Source: Bacillota bacterium
GTDB taxonomy: Bacteria; Bacillota_I; Bacilli_A; Izemoplasmatales; Hujiaoplasmataceae
Length of the DNA: 37,788 nt
Assembly (NCBI GenBank): GCA_018816905.1
Contig: JAHIVB010000005.1
Location: 1 to 37,788, forward strand
Reading direction: 5' to 3'
Shown here: positions 18,079 to 26,556 of the stretch, piece after piece
Layout: each line of letters starts with the position of its first letter
How positions within the stretch are numbered: the first letter of the stretch is position 1
The notes under the pieces: model-generated
What the model saw: the letters and a program-made list of their open reading frames with translations, nothing else
Databases searched by the model: none
What the model was told of the DNA's origin: nothing
Position numbers and translations under genes: made by a program

Positions 18079-18666
18079 TTACATTCGGCACTTAATAACA
18101 AAGTAACCTGATTTCTTATCAAGAATCTCTACTTTTGGATAAAACTTCTCCAATTCCTTGATTGCTGAGGGCGCACCTTGTTTTTTTTGAATGACGACAT
18201 AAAAAGAGCCGGATTCTGTTAGGAAATCCTTACTTTTTTCAAACCACTCATAATAAACTTGTTTCCCAGCACGAATGGGAGGGTTCGTCACAATCGCATC
18301 GAATTTCCCGTTGATGGAAGTAAATTCGTCGCTTTCGACGACTTCAACATCAATTTTATTCCTGATGGCATTCTTCTTTGCGAGTTCCAGTGCTCTTTGA
18401 TTAATATCCGCCATCAGAACAGTCGCTTTTGTTTCTTTACTCAAAACGATTCCAATTGGACCATACCCACAACCTAAATCTAAAACACTTTTTACATTTA
18501 GAGGGAGAATCGTTTCCAAAAGAACTCTCGTTCCGTAATCCAGTCCGGATCTCGAAAAAACTCCGGAGTCCGTTTCCATGGTATATTCTGATTGATTGAT
18601 TTTAAAGATAATTAGCTTGGGATCTTTTTTCAATCCATCGTTATCTCTCGTAAAATAATGGTTCAT
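18079..18666 (-). CDS. Class I SAM-dependent methyltransferase, RsmC-like (YbxB family)
   Basis: The product (195 aa) has the SAM-binding motif VLDLGCGYGPIG (61-72), the acidic ADIN at the end of strand 2 (86-89) and the catalytic NPPIRAGK (128-135), which marks base N-methyltransferases acting on rRNA. It matches the small RsmC-type methyltransferase domain found in Firmicutes as YbxB, also placed between rplL and rpoB. The probable substrate is a guanine in 16S rRNA. This is inferred from the family, not proven for the short form. The ATG follows AAAGGAG. It lies after the rplL terminator and has no evident promoter, so it probably depends on read-through. Confidence 0.88.
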   Translation of the reverse strand: MNHYFTRDNDGLKKDPKLIIFKINQSEYTMETDSGVFSRSGLDYGTRVLLETILPLNVKSVLDLGCGYGPIGIVLSKETKATVLMADINQRALELAKKNAIRNKIDVEVVESDEFTSINGKFDAIVTNPPIRAGKQVYYEWFEKSKDFLTESGSFYVVIQKKQGAPSAIKELEKFYPKVEILDKKSGYFVIKCRM

Positions 18667-18689
18667 CGTTCATCACTCCTTTAAACGCT

Positions 18690-18714
18690 AAAAACCTGAG
18701 TTGCCTCAGGTTTT
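18690..18714 (-). terminator. Terminator after rplL
   Basis: Minus strand AAAACCTGAG, loop GCAA, CTCAGGTTTT followed by TAGC. The stem is perfect but the T-run is short, so partial read-through into the methyltransferase gene is likely. Confidence 0.85.
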
Positions 18715-18732
18715 AGTCGTCCAGTAATGAAA

Positions 18733-19107
18733 TTACTTTAATTCTACAGTCGCTCCAGCGTCTGTAAGTTTCTTAGCGATTTCTTTTGCTTCGTCTTCTT
18801 TTACTTTTTCTTTGATTGCTTTTGGAGCTGCATCAACGACGTTTTTAGCTTCAATCAAGCCTAAGCCTGTAAGTTCTCTAACAACTTTGATGACTGCAAC
18901 TTTGGAAGGTCCAACGCTAGTAAGAACAACGTCAAATTCTTTTGGTCCTTGTTCTTCTTCTACAACAGCTGCTGCTGCAGGTGCTGAAGATACTGCGGAT
19001 GGATCAATTCCAAATTCTTCTTTCATTGCGTCGATTAACGCTTTGATTTCAAGAATTGTCATTTCTTTCAATGATTCGATAAATGCTGCTGGTGTTAATT
19101 TTGCCAT
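18733..19107 (-). CDS. rplL: 50S ribosomal protein L7/L12
   Basis: The product (124 aa) has the N-terminal dimerisation region, an Ala-rich hinge (SAPAAAAVVEEE) and the C-terminal factor-binding domain with KVAVIKVVRELTGLGLIEAK and a KKLTDAGATVELK ending. It forms the ribosomal stalk together with L10. The ATG has a strong AGGAGG site. It lies 18 bp after rplJ and is controlled with it by the L10 leader. Confidence 0.98.
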   Translation of the reverse strand: MAKLTPAAFIESLKEMTILEIKALIDAMKEEFGIDPSAVSSAPAAAAVVEEEQGPKEFDVVLTSVGPSKVAVIKVVRELTGLGLIEAKNVVDAAPKAIKEKVKEDEAKEIAKKLTDAGATVELK

Positions 19108-19125
19108 TTTTGTTTCCTCCTAAGA

Positions 19126-19617
19126 TTATTCTTTGTTTGAGATCAAGTCGAGGCCAATTGAAAGCTCACGAAGTGGTCCGTATAATTGTGTTGCAAGCAT
19201 AGTAAGTAATGTTTCTCTGTTTGGTAATGTAGCGATTTGTTTGATTTCTGCCGGTTGGTAGTAAGCACCATCGACAATTCCTGATTTTACAACCAGTTTA
19301 GGGTTTTTCTTTGCAAATTCGACAAGTACTTTAGCCGCGGAGACAGCGTCGTTATAAGCGAACACTACACCGTTTGGTCCGACTAAATCTTCATCTAAAG
19401 CCTTAAATCCTAGACCTTCAGCTGCTCTTCTTGAAATGTTGTTTTTTGCAACGATGAGTTCACAGCCTTCTTTACGTAGTTGACGACGTAAAACTTCTGT
19501 TTTTTCAACTGTAAGTCCACGATATTCAGCGACAACAACTGATTTTGCATTTTTCATTTTAGCAGTAAGTTGATCCACTGCCTCTTGTTTCAGATTGATT
19601 ACTGATTGATTAGACAT
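19126..19617 (-). CDS. rplJ: 50S ribosomal protein L10
   Basis: The product is 163 aa from the ATG at 19617, which follows GTAGGAGG; a longer frame starting at 19641 would translate the ribosome site itself. Conserved L10 features include VVVAEYRGLTVEKTEVLRRQ and LIVAKNNISRRA, with the C-terminal helix that anchors L12 dimers. L10 (with L12) is the repressor that binds the leader just upstream. Confidence 0.97.
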   Translation of the reverse strand: MSNQSVINLKQEAVDQLTAKMKNAKSVVVAEYRGLTVEKTEVLRRQLRKEGCELIVAKNNISRRAAEGLGFKALDEDLVGPNGVVFAYNDAVSAAKVLVEFAKKNPKLVVKSGIVDGAYYQPAEIKQIATLPNRETLLTMLATQLYGPLRELSIGLDLISNKE

Positions 19618-19642
19618 CTTTTTACCTCCTACAAATGTCATT

Positions 19643-19750
19643 AAAAAGAAAACCTCTTTTCGACGAGAAAAGAGGAATAAATAAACTTCATTTATTATCT
19701 TTGTCTCGGTAGGATATTAAGCTCTCGCTCCTACTGTCTTCGATAAAGCT
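19643..19750 (-). promoter_or_regulatory. L10 leader RNA with intrinsic attenuator
   Basis: The minus strand contains GAAGACAGTAGGAGC, GAGAGCTTAATA and TCCTACCGAG, the conserved core of the bacterial L10 leader family; GTAGGA/TCCTAC (19729-19734 and 19709-19714) closes the loop. Downstream, CCTCTTTTC/GAAAAGAGG (19653-19675) followed by TTTTCTTTTT forms a terminator hairpin just before the rplJ ribosome site. Binding of L10-L12 to the core probably favours termination or blocks translation of rplJL. The motif is seen directly; the mechanism follows the family. Confidence 0.88.
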
Positions 19751-19760
19751 ATTTATTTTT

Positions 19761-20441
19761 TTAAACTTCCAAGTCAACGCCAGGACCCATCGTAGATGAG
19801 ATGGCGACGTTCTTCATGTAAATACCCTTCACAGTTGAAGGTTTCGCTTTGGTAATGACGTCCACGACTGCTCTGATGTTGTCAACTAACTTTTCAGGTG
19901 TGAACGAAACTTTACCAACGACTGTTTGAATGTTTCCACTTTTGTCAACGCGGTAAGTAATCTTCCCGCCTTTAGAATCGGAAACTGCTTTAGAGATATC
20001 CATTGTGACGGTACCTGTTTTTGGGTTTGGCATTAAACCTTTTGGGCCTAATAAACGACCAATTTTACCAAGAGTAGCCATCATATCAGGAGTAGCGACT
20101 ACGACATCGAAATCGAACCAACCACCTTGGATTTTGGCGACCATGTCGTCATCTCCAACGAAGTCTGCTCCAGCTTCGGTAGCCTCTTTCGCTTTTTCTC
20201 CTTTAGCGAAAACCAAAACTCTTTTTTCTTTTCCAGTTCCATGAGGTAGCACAAGTGCTCCACGAAGGTTCTGTTCAGCTTTTCTAGGGTCAAGGTTTAA
20301 GTTTAAAGCTAATTCTACAGTTGCATCAAATTTTTCAAATGAAATTTCTTTCACAAGAGTTGCGCCCTCAAGAAGGGAATACTTCTTGTTGCTTTGAATT
20401 TTTGATGAAGCTTCTAAGTATTTTTTTCCTTTTTTTGCCAT
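19761..20441 (-). CDS. rplA: 50S ribosomal protein L1
   Basis: The product (226 aa) is a typical L1 with the conserved [30 protein letters not shown] region (starts near residue 115) and the closing ISSTMGPGV. It binds the 23S L1 stalk (helices 76-78) and, in many bacteria, represses its own mRNA through a mimic of that site. Two such mimics are visible here, before rplK and before rplA. The ATG follows AGGAGGAAAAATTC. Confidence 0.98.
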   Translation of the reverse strand: MAKKGKKYLEASSKIQSNKKYSLLEGATLVKEISFEKFDATVELALNLNLDPRKAEQNLRGALVLPHGTGKEKRVLVFAKGEKAKEATEAGADFVGDDDMVAKIQGGWFDFDVVVATPDMMATLGKIGRLLGPKGLMPNPKTGTVTMDISKAVSDSKGGKITYRVDKSGNIQTVVGKVSFTPEKLVDNIRAVVDVITKAKPSTVKGIYMKNVAISSTMGPGVDLEV

Positions 20442-20451
20442 GAATTTTTCC

Positions 20452-20492
20452 TCCTATATCTGGTATTAGCGGAATGTCCTCCCATACTATAG
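20452..20492 (-). promoter_or_regulatory. Second L1-binding-site-like RNA element, before rplA
   Basis: In the rplK-rplA spacer the minus strand gives UGG-GA-GGA, a short loop, UCC-GCUAAUA-CCA (20461-20484), which copies the asymmetric loop of 23S helices 76-77 (UGG-GA-GG...CC...AAUA-CCA). A lower CUAUA/UAUAG stem (20454-20458 with 20488-20492) would partly sequester the AGGAGG of rplA. This suggests direct translational control of rplA by L1. Confidence 0.6.
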
Positions 20493-20518
20493 TTGCAGTT
20501 ATATTAACAACTTTACGT

Positions 20519-20944
20519 TTAGTCTACTACGACAATTCCCATGTTTCTTGCTGATCCTGCCAAGATGCGAGCTGCTGCTTCAACATCGTTTGCGTTTAAA
20601 TCAGGCATTTTGAGTGCAGCGAGTTCCAATAATTTTGCTTTGGTAATCGTTGCAACAGTTTCTGTTTTTGCGTTTTTTGCACCCTTTTTAATGTTGCATG
20701 CTTTTTTCAATAAATCGCTTGCCGGTGGTGTTTTGGTAATGAACGTAAATGAACGGTCGTCAAATACGGTGATTACAACAGGGATGATACTACCAGCTTG
20801 TTCTTTGGTACGATCGTTGAATTGCACACAAAATTGTTGGATGTTAACTCCCGCTTGTCCTAAAGCTGGTCCAATTGGTGGTGCTGGTGTTGCTTTTCCA
20901 CCTGGAATTTGGAGTTTTACAACTGTTTTAATTTCTTTAGCCAC
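20519..20944 (-). CDS. rplK: 50S ribosomal protein L11
   Basis: The product is 141 aa, the exact family length, from GTG at 20944. That start is chosen over GTG at 20953 because AGGAGG is 8 nt upstream and the protein then begins [20 protein letters not shown], as L11 does. The conserved [14 protein letters not shown] segment and the C-terminal rRNA-binding domain ending [10 protein letters not shown] are present. It is the first gene of the rplK-rplA unit, with its own promoter and an L1-type leader. Confidence 0.98.
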   Translation of the reverse strand: MAKEIKTVVKLQIPGGKATPAPPIGPALGQAGVNIQQFCVQFNDRTKEQAGSIIPVVITVFDDRSFTFITKTPPASDLLKKACNIKKGAKNAKTETVATITKAKLLELAALKMPDLNANDVEAAARILAGSARNMGIVVVD

Positions 20945-20969
20945 GAAAGACACCTCCTTATTTTCGTGA

Positions 20970-20998
20970 TGTGGTTATTGGACTGACGTCCTCCCACT
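20970..20998 (-). promoter_or_regulatory. L1-binding-site-like leader RNA before rplK
   Basis: The minus-strand RNA folds as GUGG-GA-GGAC, loop GUCA, GUCC-AAUAA-CCAC. The 4-bp outer stem (20994-20997 with 20971-20974) and inner stem (20988-20991 with 20980-20983) are separated by a 2-versus-5 asymmetric loop. 23S helices 76-77 show the same arrangement (GGUGG-GA-GGC... and ...AAAUA-CCACC). It lies about 20 nt before the rplK ribosome site, as expected for L1 autoregulation. Confidence 0.75.
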
Positions 20999-21026
20999 CC
21001 TGCGGCGACAATTCGCACGCTGAAAT

Positions 21027-21056
21027 ATTATACAATGCACCCCTTGAATTTGTCAA
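21027..21056 (-). promoter_or_regulatory. rplK promoter
   Basis: Minus strand TTGACA (21051-21056), an 18-bp spacer and TATAAT (21027-21032). Both boxes are perfect. The -35 lies inside an inverted repeat (21042-21058). Confidence 0.85.
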
Positions 21057-21084
21057 GGTTTTTTTCTTGAAATCAAGTGGTTTT

Positions 21085-23487
21085 CTAGATATCAAATTTA
21101 ACGTTGATTTCTGCAGGGGTTTTTCTTAATAGATTCATGATAGGAATCATTCCAAATACAATATTGACGGTATAAATCAAGACAATTCCTAAAACAAATA
21201 AGTAAAGTGGGAAATAGAAAATTGAAGTAAACGCACCTAGAACTTTTTGAACTTGCCCGATGACATAGGTCATGAACAAATACCCTGTAAGTGATCCGAT
21301 TGTCGTAAATGCGAGAATCTCCGAGAAGAATATTTTGTAAATATCTTTTTTGGAAGCGCCGATTGAACGGTAGATTCCTATTTCATGAATTCTACCAAGC
21401 ATACTGGATCTCATAATTAAGAAGATATAAACAATGATTCCGGCGAGAGTGATCAAAATAGTTTGAATCCTCGTCGCTATCTCTGATCTCATATTCGCCA
21501 GATATTCACTTCTTTGAGCTACATAGGTATCCACGCCTGCAAACCCAAGTGTCTCGATTTGAGAAATCGTTTCTTCTGGGTTATCAGAGTAAAAATAGAT
21601 GGATGTTTCGGACGCCGTATCGACTATCTTGGTTACGGACATTCTTAAATAATCGTTGTTAGACAAAATCGGTTTGTAAAATTCTTCCGAATCGAATAGT
21701 CCTACAACGGTAAAAGTCATTCCTGAAATGGTAATCGTATCTCCCAATTGACCTCCAAATAGATTGACTAGGATTTCACCGTCAGCCTGAATGTCTCTTC
21801 CTGATTCAATCGTATAGTCGCCTTCTGCTGCGCCTTGGGAAATATAATTATTTGAATCAAGTCCGTTAAAGTATTCTATGTTATCATCTGTTACTACGAC
21901 AATTGGAGATTCGGTTTTCACTACTCCAACAATCTTGACAGTATAAGTCAATTCGTCAGATCTGAAATACGCTCCAATCAAAGATTCATAATCGGTGACA
22001 CCTAAATCGCTAACGACCTTATCTTCGATGATTTTATCCGCTACCCATTCATCAACCGCGATTTCATATTTTGTTTCAGGAAGCACCCCGAATGTCAAAC
22101 TCGACTCATCCACCAAAGATGATGGCATGGGGAAGACACTTACATAAGCGCCCCAGTAGCGATTAGCGCTACCTTGATATAAATCGGTATAAAGCACTAC
22201 TGTTTGAAGAGAATGCGTATAAAGCATCAACTGAGCGTCGGTAGCCTCGAGAATGTCATCGATATCATCCATCGAAAACGTAGATGTTTTTTCGACCGAA
22301 ATTAAATTTTTAGCTGTTGTAAGGAAATCTGTTTCATCGACTTTGGTAAGGTTACCAAAAGTCGCAAGATTGAATACAACCAAGGCTGAAATCGCAAAAT
22401 ATGCAACAAGGAAAAGTTTTCCAAAAAACTTCCGTCTCCCAAATACTTTCCTAAACCCTGCCGCAAGTGCATCTCTGAACCTAATAAAAGATTTACGAAT
22501 GGCATTTTCTATGATTCCGAATTGACTTAAATCAAACGTATACTTGCTTGCATCGTCAGTTTCAGGTTTTTTATAATGACCATCAATCAATTGAATTTCA
22601 GAATCACTTGTCAGGTATTTTACCTTTGTTTTAGAATCTACTTTGACAAATAAGGTATTGTTGAAATAGATTAGATTGACAGCGGGGTTATCATTCAACT
22701 CTTTCTCATAATAGACATTGACGCCGACTGGAGCTTCTAGTTTTTGAACATCCAAGTCTTGAAGATAAATATTTCGATCATCAATGTGTTCAAGCGTTCT
22801 GTTCCCTTGATTTTCATAGTCTTTAATCACTTTTCCATCAGAAAGTTCGATGACTCTATCCGCATAGAAATCAACTAATTCTTTTTCATGGCTGACCAAT
22901 ATCACCAAACAAGTTTGGGATATTTTCTTAATAATGGACATGATTTCAAAAGTGTTATTCGCATCAAGATTACCTGTTGGTTCATCGGCTAGAACAACTT
23001 TTGGGTTTTTGGCAATCGCTCTTGCTATCGCAACGCGTTGTTGTTGTCCACCTGACAACGCTAGAACATTACGTTTTCTGTAGTTGTACATTCCAACGCT
23101 TCTTAAAACATAATTGATTCTTTCTTCTATTTCTTTTTTATCGTACAGTCCCGCCATGTTGAGAGCAACCTCAACATTCTCAAACACTGTTTTATCTTGA
23201 ATCAAATTGTAGTTTTGGAATATATATCCAATGTATTGATTTCTAACGACGTCCCACTCGGTAGGTTTGTATCCCTTCAGGACTGTTTGATCAAATTTAA
23301 ATTCACCGGAATCAACTTTGTCAAGTCCTCCGATGACGTTAAGCAATGTTGTTTTTCCGCATCCGGAAGGACCGGTCAGTGCAACAAGCCCAACTTCAGG
23401 GAAGGATAGTGATGTGTTGTCTATTACATGGATTTCATTGAGTTTTCCTTTATTATAAAACTTGTCGAGTTCGAATAATTTAATCAT
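21085..23487 (-). CDS. Fused ABC ATPase-permease, MacB/FtsX type (second of pair)
   Basis: The product is 800 aa from the ATG at 23487 (AGGGGGC lies 8 nt upstream; the ATG at 23493 is too close). The N-terminal ATPase has Walker [10 protein letters not shown] (39-47), Q-loop Gln91, [14 protein letters not shown] (144-157) and Walker B with Glu169 ([10 protein letters not shown]). A linker leads to one transmembrane helix (about 360-380), a ~270-residue extracytoplasmic MacB-like core and three C-terminal helices with the FtsX-family signature [18 protein letters not shown]. It follows its partner by 12 bp, so they probably form a heterodimer of half-transporters. Such proteins act as mechanotransmission pumps for peptides, antibiotics or lipoproteins; the substrate cannot be told. 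No clear terminator follows, so transcripts may run into rplK. Confidence 0.92.
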   Translation of the reverse strand: MIKLFELDKFYNKGKLNEIHVIDNTSLSFPEVGLVALTGPSGCGKTTLLNVIGGLDKVDSGEFKFDQTVLKGYKPTEWDVVRNQYIGYIFQNYNLIQDKTVFENVEVALNMAGLYDKKEIEERINYVLRSVGMYNYRKRNVLALSGGQQQRVAIARAIAKNPKVVLADEPTGNLDANNTFEIMSIIKKISQTCLVILVSHEKELVDFYADRVIELSDGKVIKDYENQGNRTLEHIDDRNIYLQDLDVQKLEAPVGVNVYYEKELNDNPAVNLIYFNNTLFVKVDSKTKVKYLTSDSEIQLIDGHYKKPETDDASKYTFDLSQFGIIENAIRKSFIRFRDALAAGFRKVFGRRKFFGKLFLVAYFAISALVVFNLATFGNLTKVDETDFLTTAKNLISVEKTSTFSMDDIDDILEATDAQLMLYTHSLQTVVLYTDLYQGSANRYWGAYVSVFPMPSSLVDESSLTFGVLPETKYEIAVDEWVADKIIEDKVVSDLGVTDYESLIGAYFRSDELTYTVKIVGVVKTESPIVVVTDDNIEYFNGLDSNNYISQGAAEGDYTIESGRDIQADGEILVNLFGGQLGDTITISGMTFTVVGLFDSEEFYKPILSNNDYLRMSVTKIVDTASETSIYFYSDNPEETISQIETLGFAGVDTYVAQRSEYLANMRSEIATRIQTILITLAGIIVYIFLIMRSSMLGRIHEIGIYRSIGASKKDIYKIFFSEILAFTTIGSLTGYLFMTYVIGQVQKVLGAFTSIFYFPLYLFVLGIVLIYTVNIVFGMIPIMNLLRKTPAEINVKFDI

Positions 23488-23499
23488 CTTCATCGCCCC

Positions 23500-25779
23500 C
23501 TATTCCGCTTTAAGAACCCGATTAACGGATTCTTTAAAGATGCGCCTGCAGTATTTTCTTGATATGAAAAGTGACATTAGAAGTTGAAGGAAGAACAATA
23601 CGATATAATCGACAAAAGTATATCCTTGCAATGAATAGAATATTCCTCCGACATTTGAATTTGCGTTGAGGAACACGGATACGCCAATAAATAAGGCAAA
23701 GCTAACCATTACAACAAACAGGTTTTCAAGATAAATGAAATATTGAATCATGTTTTGATTTGCGCCTATGGTTCTAAATATAGCGTAGTCGTGAAGTTTG
23801 GTATTGATAATCGCTTTGAAAATAACATAAGTAATCAAAGTGGATCCTGTTACGGTCACAACAAGCAGTGCAATCATTCCAATTGTCTGAAGCAGGATTA
23901 ATAATCCTGTAAAATCATCAGAAGCATTTGATTCGAAAGGATAAAAAACTTTGTATTTAGCAGTCAATAAAGTCTTATCTATCTTACTGATGTCATCAAC
24001 TAAAGTATTGACGCCTAAATCGGTATTTGAAATCACGCTTACTTGGAATATTTCATCGTAAATCATACTTTCCAAAGTGTTTGAATTCACTCTGATAAAT
24101 GAGTTTTTATAATCGAAATTTCCTAAATTATAGAGCCCATACCGAATCGTAAAATCTTCAATTTCAGTTTCTTGATAAAAATCTGCGTATGCAAGAGTGC
24201 CTGTTGCCTCACAGTACGTTGTACTATCACATTCAATTTCATAGAAATACTCAGGCATGATAAGCATATTGTCGGCAACGGATTCGTCCACCATGAAAGG
24301 ATAATATCCTAAACTTCCTACAAAGCTGACGGACTGAGATTCGTTATCTATTCCGACAAAAGACGTTTCTGAAACATAAGAGAAATAGGCTTGGTATGAC
24401 ATTGACTCAAAAGTCGCATCATCGAATAAAGCATAAGCTCCGCTGTAGCTGTTGGATAAATCCATATAAATGTTTGCGACGTCCACAACACCTACAACCG
24501 TATAGGATGCTTGATCTGAGGCTGTGCCTTCATCATAATAATACCCTTCAAACAAGGTTTTGTTTAAATAATCGTCTATATTCTCAAGGCGATCCGAAGT
24601 CAATGCAAGGACAATCTCAGAATCGTCTCTAGGCATTCTTCCGGCAAATAAAACTGTTTCATCTTCAAGCACACTTGAGGGAAGCAATAAACAATCAAGA
24701 TATAAAGTGTCATAAGGTTGATTAGGATCATATTCCGACACAAGAGAAACTGATTGGTCGAGAAGATAATCGAACGGAATGACCGTTTGCACTTTTCCTA
24801 GCGCTAGAAGTTCATCGATATCTGCTTGTGAGAAAGCAGTTTTATCCGATTTTCTTACAATCATTCTGGATATACTTGTATTTTGAAAATAATAGTTGTA
24901 ATTAAAAGATACATCAGACATTGTGACGTTAAAAGACCCATATGACAGGGCAACGAAAAAAGCAAAGAAAGAAAACACTAATATCATCAACAAGGTTTTC
25001 TTAGGCACAGACACAAGATTTCGAAGCGCCATTTTAACGAATTCTAAAAACTTGATTCTTTTTTCTTCATCTGGAATGACCGGTAGGTTTGCTTTTTCAA
25101 CCTTGACCATATCTTGATCTTCAACGATTTCTCCGTCGAAAATACGAATTCTTCTTGTGGCAAATTCCTTCACTTGTTCGAAATCATGGGTGACCATGAT
25201 TACTAGTTTCTCTTTTGATATTTCGTGTAGCAATTCCAATATCTGTCTAGCGGATACGCTATCTAGATTTCCTGTTGGTTCATCGGCGGCAATGATTGGA
25301 CAATCTTTTGCAAGAGCTCTTGCAATGACAACTCTTTGTTTTTGTCCACCGGATAGTTTCGTCGCCTTATGATGAATATGTTTTGTCAAGCCAACTTTCT
25401 CTATGATTTCCAAAGCGCGAGATCGAATCTTTTCTTTCGGATATCCCGATAAAATCAAAGGCGCTTCAACGTTTTGAAGAACCGTATAGGCATCGATTAA
25501 ATTATAGTTTTGGAAAACGAAAGCAATGTACTTTTTACGGTAATTTTCCATTTCTACTACAGAAAAGTAAGAAGTCTCTTCTCCGTTGATGTACATTTCT
25601 CCGTCTTCATACGAATCTATACCTGAAATGACGTTCAGTAATGTTGTTTTACCGGACCCACTCTCTCCTACGATGGCAACAAATTCGTTAACATGTAATT
25701 CTAGATTGACTTTTCTCAACCCTAGAGCGATAACGTTATTTGAATTATAGTACTTCGAAACATTAACAAGTTTTATCAT
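23500..25779 (-). CDS. Fused ABC ATPase-permease, MacB/FtsX type (first of pair)
   Basis: The product (759 aa) has the same layout as its neighbour. Its ATPase has Walker A GESGSGKTT (38-46), Gln90, LSGGQKQRVVIARA (142-155) and Glu167 ([10 protein letters not shown]). One transmembrane helix lies near 262-285, followed by a large extracytoplasmic domain with a Cys pair (ECDSTTYCE) that could form a disulfide, and three C-terminal helices with YAIFRTIGANQNMIQYF. The ATG follows GGAGG. Transcription starts from an extended -10 promoter (25804-25812) downstream of the nusG terminator. Both ATP sites are intact, unlike the exporter pair near the right end. The pair sits where Bacillus and most Firmicutes have nusG directly followed by rplK. 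Confidence 0.92.
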   Translation of the reverse strand: MIKLVNVSKYYNSNNVIALGLRKVNLELHVNEFVAIVGESGSGKTTLLNVISGIDSYEDGEMYINGEETSYFSVVEMENYRKKYIAFVFQNYNLIDAYTVLQNVEAPLILSGYPKEKIRSRALEIIEKVGLTKHIHHKATKLSGGQKQRVVIARALAKDCPIIAADEPTGNLDSVSARQILELLHEISKEKLVIMVTHDFEQVKEFATRRIRIFDGEIVEDQDMVKVEKANLPVIPDEEKRIKFLEFVKMALRNLVSVPKKTLLMILVFSFFAFFVALSYGSFNVTMSDVSFNYNYYFQNTSISRMIVRKSDKTAFSQADIDELLALGKVQTVIPFDYLLDQSVSLVSEYDPNQPYDTLYLDCLLLPSSVLEDETVLFAGRMPRDDSEIVLALTSDRLENIDDYLNKTLFEGYYYDEGTASDQASYTVVGVVDVANIYMDLSNSYSGAYALFDDATFESMSYQAYFSYVSETSFVGIDNESQSVSFVGSLGYYPFMVDESVADNMLIMPEYFYEIECDSTTYCEATGTLAYADFYQETEIEDFTIRYGLYNLGNFDYKNSFIRVNSNTLESMIYDEIFQVSVISNTDLGVNTLVDDISKIDKTLLTAKYKVFYPFESNASDDFTGLLILLQTIGMIALLVVTVTGSTLITYVIFKAIINTKLHDYAIFRTIGANQNMIQYFIYLENLFVVMVSFALFIGVSVFLNANSNVGGIFYSLQGYTFVDYIVLFFLQLLMSLFISRKYCRRIFKESVNRVLKAE

Positions 25780-25803
25780 AATAACCTCCGTAAAGTCATA
25801 TAA

Positions 25804-25812
25804 ATTATATCA
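25804..25812 (-). promoter_or_regulatory. Extended -10 promoter of the MacB/FtsX-type pair
   Basis: Minus strand TGATATAAT, 25 bp before the start codon. No good -35 is seen at 17 bp (TTTCTT), so the extended -10 element probably carries recognition. Confidence 0.6.
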
Positions 25813-25946
25813 TACTTACAAAAATAAGAAAACAGATATCAATTTCGAAAATAGTATGCATTTTTTCTGGTTTGATTTATACCAAATTAATCAATCTCAA
25901 AAAAACTAAATTTGATACATTATCATCATACAAACGATAATTTTCT

Positions 25947-25998
25947 CAAAAAAAAGGCTGTTAAGCCTAGACGAAATGTCTATTTCTTAACAACCTTT
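25947..25998 (-). terminator. Terminator overlapping the nusG stop codon
   Basis: Minus strand AAAGGTTGTTAAG pairs with CTTAACAGCCTTT (one G-U pair) around an inner AGAC/GTCT hairpin, followed by eight T. The nusG stop codon is inside the 5' arm, so translation to the end may influence folding. Confidence 0.88.
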
Positions 25999-26539
25999 AA
26001 AGTACTTCTATTTCAGCAAAATCCATTTCGATTGGCGTTTTTCTTCCAAACATGTCTACCAGTACGACAACTTTGCCTTTTTCATTATCAATCGTATCGA
26101 TGGATCCAATCTGTCCAGCGAATGCTCCCGCAGCCAATTTGACTTTTTGACCCGGTTTCGCATTCAGTTTTTGAACCTGCAACAATCCACATTGTTTCAA
26201 AATTGGATTGATTTCATCAGGCATCAATGGAATCGGTTTTGTTCCGCCTCCGCTACTACCTAAAAATCCAGTAACTCCAGGAGTGTTTCGAATAACGAAC
26301 CAAGAATCATCGGTTACAATCATTTCGATAAAAACATACCCGGGATACATCTTGACCATTTTTTCTTTGGTTGAACCGTCAGCTTTCTTTTCGGTTCTTA
26401 ATTCTTCTGGAATCATCACTTGAAAAATCAAGTGTTCCATTTCCATGGTTTCAATTCTTCTAAGGATATTGTCTTTCACCGAATTCTCTTTACCGGAATA
26501 GGTTTGAACAATATACCATAAACGCTTTGTAGTGTCCAT
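25997..26539 (-). CDS. nusG: Transcription termination/antitermination factor NusG
   Basis: The product (180 aa) has an NGN domain (WYIVQTYSGKEN near the start; KMYPGYVFIEM; VIRNTPGVTGFLG) and a C-terminal KOW motif (PGQKVKLAAGAFAGQIGSI). It binds RNA polymerase between the beta' clamp and beta lobe and modulates pausing and rRNA antitermination. It is 17 bp after secE, with an AAGGAT ribosome site. Confidence 0.98.
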   Translation of the reverse strand: MDTTKRLWYIVQTYSGKENSVKDNILRRIETMEMEHLIFQVMIPEELRTEKKADGSTKEKMVKMYPGYVFIEMIVTDDSWFVIRNTPGVTGFLGSSGGGTKPIPLMPDEINPILKQCGLLQVQKLNAKPGQKVKLAAGAFAGQIGSIDTIDNEKGKVVVLVDMFGRKTPIEMDFAEIEVL

Positions 26540-26556
26540 TATTTATCCTTATGGTC

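Noticed and set aside
20541-20969. 142-codon plus-strand frame opposite rplK
   Set aside because: Arises from the strong codon bias of rplK; no independent signals.
25799-25946. AT-rich spacer upstream of the MacB/FtsX-type pair, checked for operators and small genes
   Set aside because: Apart from the extended -10 promoter only imperfect, unconvincing dyads were seen.
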